A stretch of 13,621 bases of DNA from an uncultured Clostridium sp. GTDB taxonomy: Bacteria > Bacillota > Clostridia > Clostridiales > Clostridiaceae. Below the pieces are notes generated by a model, which was not told the origin of the DNA, made no database searches, and worked only from the letters and a program-made list of their open reading frames with translations. Every line of letters begins with the position of its first letter. Position 1 is the first letter of the stretch. The position numbers and the translations under genes are program-made. Below are positions 7,458-13,621 of this stretch, in pieces. The stretch is from the NCBI GenBank assembly GCA_934746015.1, contig CAKVEW010000057.1:1-13621 (forward strand). Reading direction: 5' to 3'.

Positions 7458-9128
7458 ATGAAGAGTGATATACAAATAGCTCAAGAAGCTAGAATGGAAC
7501 CTATAACTAAGATTGCAGCTAAATTAAATTTGACAGAAGATGAAATTGAACAATATGGAAAATACAAATGTAAATTATCACTAGATATATTTAAGAAAAA
7601 TGAATTAAACAAAAATGGAAAGCTAGTATTAGTTACTGCAATAAACCCAACTCCTGCTGGTGAAGGTAAGTCAACAGTTACAGTTGGACTTGGGCAAGCA
7701 CTTTGCAAAATGGGTAAAAATGCAATTATAGCATTAAGAGAACCATCACTTGGGCCTGTATTTGGAATAAAAGGTGGAGCAGCAGGTGGTGGCTATGCAC
7801 AAGTTGTTCCAATGGAAGATATAAATTTACACTTTACAGGGGATATGCATGCTATAACTAGTGCTAACAATTTATTAGCAGCAGCTATAGATAATCACAT
7901 ACATCAAGGAAATGAGTTAAGAATTGACTCAAGAAGAATAGTATTTAAAAGAGTAATAGATATGAATGATAGAGCTTTAAGAAGCGTAGTTGTTGGATTA
8001 GGTGGTAAATTAAATGGCTTCTTAAGAGAAGATGGATTTATGATCACTGTAGCTTCAGAAATTATGGCCATACTTTGTCTAGCAAGTAGTTTATCAGATC
8101 TTAAAGAAAGAATGGGTAACATACTAATTGCATATGATTTAGATGGAAATCCTGTATATGCAAAGCAATTAGATATTCAAGGTGCAATGACTTTATTAAT
8201 GAAAGATGCTATAAAACCAAATTTAGTTCAAACATTAGAAAATACTCCAGCAATAATTCATGGAGGTCCTTTTGCTAATATAGCTCATGGATGTAATTCT
8301 ATAATTGCTACTAAAATGGCATTAAAATTAGGAGATATAGTAGTGACCGAAGCAGGATTTGGAGCTGATTTAGGAGCAGAAAAATTCTTAGATATTAAAT
8401 GTAGATATGGTGAATTAGAACCTAATTGTGTAGTTATAGTAGCAACAGTTAGAGCATTAAAAAATCATGGGGGAGTTTCTAAGGATATGCTAAATACTCC
8501 AAATGTAGAAGCTTTAGCTAAGGGAATAGGGAATTTAGAAAAGCAAATTGAAAATATTAAAAAATACAATGTTCCAGTAGTAGTCGCAATTAATAAATTT
8601 GTAAGTGATAGTGAAGAAGAAATTGCTTTTATTAAAGATTATTGCAACAAACTAGGTGTTACAGTAGCCTTATCTGATGTATGGGCAAAAGGTGGAGAAG
8701 GTGGAATTGAGTTAGGAGAAGCTGTTTGTAATATACTTGAAAATGAAAAATCTAAATTTAGTCCAATTTATGAAATTGAATCTAGCATTGAAGATAAAAT
8801 AAATACAATAGCTAAAGAGATATATGGAGCTAAGGGAGTTGTAATTACCCCAAATGCTAAAAAACAAATTAGTGAACTTGAGAAATTTGGCCTAGATAAA
8901 TTACCTATTTGCATGGCAAAAACACAATATTCCTTGTCAGATAATCCAAATTTAAAAGGTAGACCAGAAAATTTTGAAATTACAGTTAAAGAAGTAAGAG
9001 TATCTAATGGAGCAGGATTTATAGTTGTATTAAATGGTGATATTATGACTATGCCAGGTCTCCCTAAAGTACCAGCAGCTAATAATATGGATATACTAGA
9101 TAATGGTGAAATAGTAGGATTATTTTAA
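7458..9128 (+). CDS. fhs: formate-tetrahydrofolate ligase
   Basis: The enzyme makes 10-formyltetrahydrofolate from formate, tetrahydrofolate and ATP. In clostridia this supplies one-carbon units for purines and formyl-Met and can serve the methyl branch of acetyl-CoA synthesis or run in reverse during purine breakdown. The 556-residue protein has the family's usual length. It shows the P-loop TPAGEGKST (65-73), [19 protein letters not shown] (94-112) and the [13 protein letters not shown] block (121-133). C-terminal motifs include [10 protein letters not shown] and [15 protein letters not shown]. It has its own promoter region and a 253-base gap from ftsH, so it is probably transcribed separately. 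In B. subtilis ftsH is followed directly by coaX, so fhs interrupts that conserved order. Base composition and codon use look like the neighbours, with no sign of recent transfer. Confidence 0.97.
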   Translation: MKSDIQIAQEARMEPITKIAAKLNLTEDEIEQYGKYKCKLSLDIFKKNELNKNGKLVLVTAINPTPAGEGKSTVTVGLGQALCKMGKNAIIALREPSLGPVFGIKGGAAGGGYAQVVPMEDINLHFTGDMHAITSANNLLAAAIDNHIHQGNELRIDSRRIVFKRVIDMNDRALRSVVVGLGGKLNGFLREDGFMITVASEIMAILCLASSLSDLKERMGNILIAYDLDGNPVYAKQLDIQGAMTLLMKDAIKPNLVQTLENTPAIIHGGPFANIAHGCNSIIATKMALKLGDIVVTEAGFGADLGAEKFLDIKCRYGELEPNCVVIVATVRALKNHGGVSKDMLNTPNVEALAKGIGNLEKQIENIKKYNVPVVVAINKFVSDSEEEIAFIKDYCNKLGVTVALSDVWAKGGEGGIELGEAVCNILENEKSKFSPIYEIESSIEDKINTIAKEIYGAKGVVITPNAKKQISELEKFGLDKLPICMAKTQYSLSDNPNLKGRPENFEITVKEVRVSNGAGFIVVLNGDIMTMPGLPKVPAANNMDILDNGEIVGLF

Positions 9129-9147
9129 TATATGGAATTTACAACAC

Positions 9148-9183
9148 TTGACAAATAATTTGTAATTGTTACAATTAAATTGT
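9148..9183 (+). promoter_or_regulatory. sigma-A promoter overlaid by two palindromes
   Basis: A perfect TTGACA (9148-9153) and TACAAT (9170-9175) are 16 bp apart. ACAAATAATTTGT (9151-9163) and ACAATTAAATTGT (9171-9183) are 13-bp perfect palindromes of the same design (ACAAWTAAWTTGT), starting exactly 20 bp apart. One overlaps the -35, the other the -10 and start region. A further dyad TTGTAA-TTG-TTACAA (9160-9174) bridges them. The arrangement suggests repressor sites; the regulator is unknown. Confidence 0.5.
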
Positions 9184-9216
9184 TAAATTTATTGAGGTTA
9201 TATTTTTTTAAACGGG

Positions 9217-9237
9217 GCAGCTTTTAAAGCTGCTTTT
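9217..9237 (+). terminator. terminator between fhs and coaX, in the coaX leader
   Basis: GCAGCTTT and AAAGCTGC are perfect complements around one T, so the real hairpin is a 5-6 bp GC-rich stem with a short AT loop. TTTT follows. It ends 23 bases before the coaX start codon and lies downstream of the promoter at 9148-9175. It could therefore terminate fhs, attenuate coaX, or both. Confidence 0.65.
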
Positions 9238-9260
9238 AATTGTATTAAGGTGGTGCTTGT

Positions 9261-10040
9261 ATGATACTAGTAGTTGACGTTGGCAATACTAATATTGTTT
9301 TGGGAGTATATAAAGGTTCAGAAAATATTGTTGGATGGAGAATTTCAACAGATGCAAAGAAAACATCAGATGAGTATTCCATTCAAGTCATGCAACTTTT
9401 TAATCAAAGTGGCTTGAATCCTAAGGACGTAAAGGGAATAATAATATCATCAGTTGTTCCTAATATAATGCATTCTCTAGAAAATATGATGAAAAAAAGC
9501 TTTGAGATTAATCCTATAATAGTAGGACCAGGAGTTAAGACTGGAATTAATATAAAATATGATAATCCTAAAGAAGTAGGAGCAGACAGAATTGTTAATG
9601 CTGTGGCTGCTCATGATAAATATAAGCAGGATTTGATAATAATAGATTTTGGCACAGCAACTACATTTTGTGCCTTAACTAAGGAAGCAAATTATTTAGG
9701 GGGATGTATAACGCCAGGAGTAAGGATAGCTTCAGATGCTTTATTTGATAGAGCTGCTAAACTTCCTAGAGTAGAGCTTGAGACACCTAAAAAATTGATA
9801 TGTAAAAATACTATATCTAGTATGCAAGCTGGTATAATATATGGGTATATAGGACAGGTAGAATATATAGTTAAAAAAATGAAAAATGAAATGAAGGATT
9901 TTGGTTGCGATGAACCTTTAGTAGTAGCAACAGGTGGATTAGCAAATCTAATTGCAAGGGAAACTGATGCTATAGATAAGGTGGATTCTAGTTTAACATT
10001 AGAGGGGTTAAGAATAATATACGAAAAAAACAAGGAGTAG
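9261..10040 (+). CDS. coaX: type III pantothenate kinase
   Basis: CoaX phosphorylates pantothenate, the first step of coenzyme A synthesis, and unlike CoaA is usually not inhibited by CoA. The 259-residue length fits the family. ASKHA-fold motifs are visible: DVGNTN (6-11, phosphate loop), GADR (107-110, with the catalytic Asp109), DFGTATT (129-135) and GGCITPG (147-153). The start is supported by AAGGTGGTG a few bases upstream. dusB begins six bases after its stop, with its ribosome site inside the end of coaX, so the two are co-transcribed. B. subtilis has coaX directly after ftsH. Confidence 0.96.
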   Translation: MILVVDVGNTNIVLGVYKGSENIVGWRISTDAKKTSDEYSIQVMQLFNQSGLNPKDVKGIIISSVVPNIMHSLENMMKKSFEINPIIVGPGVKTGINIKYDNPKEVGADRIVNAVAAHDKYKQDLIIIDFGTATTFCALTKEANYLGGCITPGVRIASDALFDRAAKLPRVELETPKKLICKNTISSMQAGIIYGYIGQVEYIVKKMKNEMKDFGCDEPLVVATGGLANLIARETDAIDKVDSSLTLEGLRIIYEKNKE

Positions 10041-10046
10041 TATAAT

Positions 10047-11021
10047 ATGAAAATTGGTAATCTAGAATTTGAAAATAATGTTTTTCTAGCACCTATGGCA
10101 GGAGTAACAGACATATCCTTTAGAGGATTATGTAAGGAAATGGGTTGTGGTTTAGTTTATACTGAGATGGTAAGTGCTAAAGCACTTTACTATGGAAATG
10201 AAAATACAAAATCACTTCTTAGGATTTCAGAAGAGGAATCTCCTGTAGCCATTCAAATATTTGGTAATAATCCAAAGATAATGGCTGAAGTTGTACAAAA
10301 AAACTTTAATGATAGGCAGGATATTTGTCTAATTGATATAAATATGGGATGTCCTGTTAATAAGGTAACTAAAAATGGGGAAGGATCAGCCCTTTTGAAA
10401 CACCCAGAATTAGCTGCAAACATTGTAAGGGAAATTAAAAAAGTTTCTACAAAACCAGTTACAGTAAAGTTCAGAAAGGGTTTTGATGAAGGTAGTATCA
10501 ATGCCGTTGAGTTTGCGAAGACAATTGAAGATGCTGGAGCTGATGCTGTAGCAATACATGGAAGAACTAAAGAACAAATGTATGAAGGTAAGGCTGATTG
10601 GGATATAATAGGAAAGGTAAAAGAAGCTATTTCTATTCCTGTAATAGGAAATGGAGATGTTTTTACTCCAGAAGATGCCTTAGAATTAAAAAATAAAACT
10701 AATTGTGACGGAATAATGGTGGCAAGAGGCAGTATGGGTAACCCCTGGATATTTAAGCAAATTGAAAGTAAATTGAAGGGATTAGAGCCACAAGAAATAA
10801 CTTATTCAGATAAAATTGATATGTGCTTAAGACATTATGATTTAGCAATTAAATATGACGGCGAAAGAAAAGCAATAAGAGAAATGAGAAAACATGCTTC
10901 TTGGTACTTAAAAGGAATGCCAAAAAGTAATGATATAAAAGTAATAATAAATTCATTGGATGAAGCCGCTGCTGTAATTGAAGTGTTAAAGAATTATAAA
11001 AATGAATTAGCAGAAGTTTAA
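10047..11021 (+). CDS. dusB: tRNA-dihydrouridine synthase DusB
   Basis: This is an FMN- and NADPH-dependent enzyme that reduces uridines in the tRNA D loop to dihydrouridine. The 324-residue protein starts with a TIM barrel bearing LAPMAGVTD (14-22). The catalytic Cys102 is in NMGCPVNKV, with HGRT (171-174), GNGDV (201-205) and the FMN-phosphate-binding [11 protein letters not shown] (226-236); a small helical C-terminal domain follows. The family is called dusB by similarity and by its place next to lysS, as in B. subtilis (dusB-lysS); the exact target uridine is not shown by the sequence. AAGGAG (10032-10037) nine bases upstream supports the start. No clear terminator follows. Confidence 0.94.
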   Translation: MKIGNLEFENNVFLAPMAGVTDISFRGLCKEMGCGLVYTEMVSAKALYYGNENTKSLLRISEEESPVAIQIFGNNPKIMAEVVQKNFNDRQDICLIDINMGCPVNKVTKNGEGSALLKHPELAANIVREIKKVSTKPVTVKFRKGFDEGSINAVEFAKTIEDAGADAVAIHGRTKEQMYEGKADWDIIGKVKEAISIPVIGNGDVFTPEDALELKNKTNCDGIMVARGSMGNPWIFKQIESKLKGLEPQEITYSDKIDMCLRHYDLAIKYDGERKAIREMRKHASWYLKGMPKSNDIKVIINSLDEAAAVIEVLKNYKNELAEV

Positions 11022-11092
11022 AATAAATAATAATATTAATTTGAATATAAAAAAACTTTTATGAATAAATATATTAAAAACAAGAATAATAT

Positions 11093-11162
11093 ATATCTGT
11101 TGACTAATATAAGATTTATTTTACGAATATAGTACTTATATTCTAGATTAGTTGACAGATAT
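11093..11162 (+). repeat. 16-bp inverted repeat with inner hairpin upstream of greA
   Basis: Arms 11093-11108 (ATATCTGTTGACTAAT) and 11147-11162 (ATTAGTTGACAGATAT) can pair over all 16 positions as RNA, two of them G:U. The interval contains a perfect 7-bp hairpin, GAATATA-GTACT-TATATTC (11125-11143). The right arm carries the -35 hexamer of the greA promoter. The function is unknown; there is no T tail. Confidence 0.6.
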
Positions 11163-11180
11163 TATTTGCTGATTTATAAT
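11152..11180 (+). promoter_or_regulatory. consensus sigma-A promoter of greA-lysS
   Basis: TTGACA (11152-11157) and TATAAT (11175-11180) are both perfect and 17 bp apart. The start would be near 11187, giving a leader of about 70 bases before greA. Confidence 0.85.
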
Positions 11181-11194
11181 GTTTTAAATGATTT

Positions 11195-11225
11195 TGACAA
11201 TATAAAAATTATTGTTAGTTTTTTT
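11195..11225 (+). terminator. terminator-like hairpin in the greA leader
   Basis: TGACAATA (11195-11202) pairs with TATTGTTA (11210-11217), one pair being G:U, and seven T follow (11219-11225). The stem is AT-rich and weak. It lies within the predicted greA leader, so it could act as an attenuator; it may also be chance in AT-rich sequence. Confidence 0.35.
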
Positions 11226-11244
11226 GAATAAAGTAGAATTTGAA

Positions 11245-11250
11245 GGGGAG
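11245..11250 (+). promoter_or_regulatory. ribosome binding site fixing the greA start
   Basis: GGGGAG lies six bases before the ATG at 11257. The in-frame extension upstream to 11212 lacks such a site and would give an unusually long GreA. Confidence 0.85.
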
Positions 11251-11256
11251 AAAATC

Positions 11257-11739
11257 ATGAGTGAGACTAAAAAATTCGTAATGACATACGAAGGTGTAAA
11301 AAAATTAGAGGATGAATTAGAATTTTTAAAGAGTGTAAAAAGAAAAGAAATAACAGAAAAGATAAAAGTTGCATTAGGCTATGGAGATTTAAGTGAAAAC
11401 TCAGAGTATGATGAAGCTAAAAATGAACAAGCATTCACAGAAGGTAGAATCATACAATTAGAAAATATGCTAAAAAATGCTATAGTTGTTGATGAGTCAG
11501 AAATACCTACTGATAAAGTAGCAGTTGGAACTATAGTAAAGGTTAAAGACTATGAATTTGATGAAGAAGTTGAATATTCATTAGTAGGTTCAGCAGAAGC
11601 AGACCCTATGAATTATAAAATATCAAATGAATCACCAGTAGGAGCAGCACTATTAGGTAAAAAGGTTGGAGAATTAGTAGAGGTTTTAGTACCAGGAGGA
11701 ACAAACAAGTTCGAGGTTTTAGGAATAAGAAGAGAGTAA
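11257..11739 (+). CDS. greA: transcription elongation factor GreA
   Basis: GreA enters the secondary channel of RNA polymerase and stimulates cleavage of the backtracked 3' end, rescuing paused complexes. The 160-residue length is typical (about 158). The N-terminal coiled-coil hairpin carries [15 protein letters not shown] at its tip, with Asp44 and Glu47 corresponding to the catalytic acidic pair of E. coli GreA (Asp41, Glu44). The C-terminal domain (from about residue 80) has [22 protein letters not shown] and the ending FEVLGIRRE. The ATG at 11257 was chosen for its ribosome site. lysS begins 13 bases after its stop, so they form one unit behind a consensus promoter. Confidence 0.96.
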   Translation: MSETKKFVMTYEGVKKLEDELEFLKSVKRKEITEKIKVALGYGDLSENSEYDEAKNEQAFTEGRIIQLENMLKNAIVVDESEIPTDKVAVGTIVKVKDYEFDEEVEYSLVGSAEADPMNYKISNESPVGAALLGKKVGELVEVLVPGGTNKFEVLGIRRE

Positions 11740-11752
11740 CGGAGGGATATTA

Positions 11753-13258
11753 ATGTCAACTGAGGAAATGAATATACAAGAGTTAGAATCTCAGTTTAAT
11801 GAACAAGAAGCTTTAAGAAGAGAAAAGTTATTAGAGCTACAAAGGGAAGGAAAAGATCCTTTTGATGTTTACAAAGTTGAAAGAACTCATATGTCAGAAG
11901 AAGTTAAGTCAGATTATGATAATTTAGAAGGCACTATTGTAACTGTAGCTGGAAGAATAATGTCTAAAAGAGGGCAAGGTAAGGTTGTATTCTCAGATAT
12001 CCATGATAGAGATGGAAAAATTCAATTATTTATAAAAATAGATGAAGTTGGAGAAGAAGCTTTAAAATCATATAAGACTTACGATTTAGGAGATTGGGTA
12101 GCTGCTACAGGAGAAGTTTTTAAAACTAAGACAGGTGAAGTATCTGTAAAAGTTAAAAGCTTTGAATTAATATGTAAATCTTTAAAACCATTACCAGAAA
12201 AGTGGCATGGATTAAAGGATCCAGATTTAAGATATAGACAAAGAGAAGTAGATATGATATCTAACCCAGAAGTTAAGCAAAACTTTATTAAAAGAGCTGC
12301 TATATTAAAGGGAATTAGAGAGTATTTAGATAATAAAGGATTTATAGAAATTGAAACACCTATGCTTTCACCAATAGCAGGTGGTGCTTCAGCTAGACCT
12401 TTTAAAACTCACCATAATACTTTAGATATTGATATGTACCTTAGAATAGCTCCAGAATTATACTTAAAAAGAGCTATAGTTGCAGGTTTAGAAAAAGTAT
12501 ATGATATGGGAAGAACTTTCAGAAATGAAGGGATGTCAGTAAGACATAACCCAGAATTCACTATGATAGAATTATATCAAGCTTTTGCTGATTATAATGA
12601 TATGATGGAAATTACTGAAAATATGGTTGCTTATGTATGTGAAAAGGTAAATGGAAGTACTAAGGTTATGTATCAAGGTACAGAAATAGATTTTGCACCA
12701 CCATGGAGAAGAATAACAATGGTAGATGCAGTAAAAGAGCATACAGGAATTGATTTTAATTCAATATCAACTAATGAGGAAGCTCAAGCTATTGCTAAGG
12801 AAAAGAATTTAGAATTTAAAAAGAATCTAACTCATGTTACAAAGGGTGAAGTTTTAAATTCTTTATATGAAGAATACTGTGAGCAACATATGATTCAACC
12901 AACATTTATATGTGATTATCCAGTAGAAATATCACCTCTTACAAAGAAGAAGAGAGGTAACGATATGTTTACTGAAAGGTTTGAAGGCTTTGTATTTGGT
13001 AGAGAAATATGTAATGCATATTCAGAATTAAATGATCCAATCGTTCAAAGAGAAAGATTTAATCAACAAGAAAAAGAAAGAGAACTTGGTGATGATGAAG
13101 CTTATATGATAGATGAAGAATTCATGAGCGCATTAGAAACAGGTATGCCTCCAACAGGTGGATTAGGAATAGGTATAGATAGACTTATAATGTTCTTAAC
13201 AGATTCAGCATCTATAAGAGATGTTATCATGTTCCCGACTATGAAACCAGTTAAGTAG
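11753..13258 (+). CDS. lysS: lysyl-tRNA synthetase (class II)
   Basis: LysRS charges tRNA-Lys with lysine in the cytoplasm. The 501-residue protein has an N-terminal OB-fold anticodon-binding domain (about 60-145, with [16 protein letters not shown]). The class II catalytic domain follows: motif 1 ([10 protein letters not shown], 196-205), motif 2 (FRNEG with RHNPEFT, 257-270) and motif 3 ([13 protein letters not shown], with Arg477). The length and bacterial-type motifs rule out a class I LysRS or a short PoxA/EpmA paralogue. GGAGGG (11741-11746) six bases upstream supports the start. It follows greA closely and ends in a strong terminator, so it is the last gene of the greA-lysS unit. I see no T-box leader in front of it. 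Confidence 0.98.
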   Translation: MSTEEMNIQELESQFNEQEALRREKLLELQREGKDPFDVYKVERTHMSEEVKSDYDNLEGTIVTVAGRIMSKRGQGKVVFSDIHDRDGKIQLFIKIDEVGEEALKSYKTYDLGDWVAATGEVFKTKTGEVSVKVKSFELICKSLKPLPEKWHGLKDPDLRYRQREVDMISNPEVKQNFIKRAAILKGIREYLDNKGFIEIETPMLSPIAGGASARPFKTHHNTLDIDMYLRIAPELYLKRAIVAGLEKVYDMGRTFRNEGMSVRHNPEFTMIELYQAFADYNDMMEITENMVAYVCEKVNGSTKVMYQGTEIDFAPPWRRITMVDAVKEHTGIDFNSISTNEEAQAIAKEKNLEFKKNLTHVTKGEVLNSLYEEYCEQHMIQPTFICDYPVEISPLTKKKRGNDMFTERFEGFVFGREICNAYSELNDPIVQRERFNQQEKERELGDDEAYMIDEEFMSALETGMPPTGGLGIGIDRLIMFLTDSASIRDVIMFPTMKPVK

Positions 13259-13262
13259 AACA

Positions 13263-13296
13263 AAAAAAGCTGAGGTTACTCAGCTTTTTTATTTTT
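13263..13296 (+). terminator. intrinsic terminator after lysS
   Basis: A 12-bp stem AAAAAAGCTGAG / CTCAGCTTTTTT with a GTTA loop is followed by more T-rich sequence. The A-run on the left arm means it may also function on the other strand. Confidence 0.93.
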
Positions 13297-13399
13297 ATTA
13301 AATTTCTTTTAAAATGTTTGAGGCTAGTAAAATAGGAGATTTTCTTAGAAAAATATAATAAAGTAAAAAATAATAAAAAAAATTTTTGATAAAAAACAC

Positions 13400-13427
13400 T
13401 TGCAATATTAATAAAACTTGATATAAT
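13400..13427 (+). promoter_or_regulatory. promoter of the tRNA-Asn genes
   Basis: TTGCAA (13400-13405) and a perfect TATAAT (13422-13427) are 16 bp apart. The start would be about ten bases before the first tRNA-Asn, as is usual for tRNA operons. Confidence 0.65.
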
Positions 13428-13445
13428 AACAAATGTAGCAAATAA

Positions 13446-13520
<75 letters not shown>

Positions 13521-13547
13521 ATTTAATTTTAAAATTATTTATAGTAT

Positions 13548-13621
<74 letters not shown>

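Noticed and set aside
7458..9128. fhs as a recently acquired gene because it breaks the ftsH-coaX order.
   Set aside because: Composition and codon use match the neighbours, and there are no repeats, integrase or attachment-like sequences at its edges.
9692..10114. 140-codon reverse-strand open frame across the end of coaX and start of dusB.
   Set aside because: It lies antisense to two clearly functional genes, has no recognisable protein features, and is the product of AT-rich codon bias.
11100..11128. TTGACT in the left arm of the greA dyad as a second promoter.
   Set aside because: No acceptable -10 sequence lies 16-18 bp downstream (ACGAAT at 17 bp).
11022..11256. T-box riboswitch controlling greA-lysS, as often found before aminoacyl-tRNA synthetase genes.
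   Set aside because: No T-box sequence (TGGNACCGCG type) or specifier stem is visible, and lysS lies behind greA in the unit.

Overview
The window is low-GC DNA with dense, all-forward coding, strong AAGGAGG-type ribosome sites, CCA-encoding tRNA genes and a sporulation gene (spoIIE). This points to an endospore-forming Firmicute, most probably Clostridium sensu stricto; the species cannot be fixed from the sequence alone. The protein genes are core chromosomal genes, and I see no insertion sequence, prophage, CRISPR array or defence island.

Layout. Positions 1-363 hold the end of a tRNA operon (Leu-UAA, cut by the window edge; initiator Met; elongator Met; a second Leu-UAA) closed by a strong terminator. 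Positions 364-810 are a long non-coding gap with two hairpins whose loops share a motif, then a promoter that looks Spo0A-dependent, driving spoIIE (811-3189), which has its own terminator. Next is the tilS-hpt-ftsH cluster (3413-7204), ended by a terminator. fhs (7458-9128) follows with its own promoter region. coaX-dusB (9261-11021) and greA-lysS (11257-13258) are two short tandem units, the second ended by a terminator. Two tRNA-Asn genes close the window, the last lacking only the final A of its CCA.

How the genes relate. The order spoIIE, tilS, hpt, ftsH, coaX, dusB, lysS follows the backbone known in Bacillus subtilis. The content combines tRNA genes, tRNA modification (TilS lysidine, DusB dihydrouridine), aminoacylation (LysRS), transcription rescue (GreA), purine salvage and C1-folate supply (Hpt, Fhs), CoA synthesis (CoaX), membrane protein quality control (FtsH) and the SpoIIE phosphatase that activates sigma-F in the forespore.

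The protein genes look conventional. The material worth a second look is intergenic: a 0A-box promoter with an overlong spacer before spoIIE; twin hairpins with matching tandem-GA loops; a perfect 0A box inside a dyad before fhs; two 13-bp palindromes two helical turns apart over the coaX promoter, with a terminator between promoter and gene; and a 16-bp dyad, consensus promoter and terminator-like leader hairpin before greA. I did not find convincing evidence of a wholly new system.
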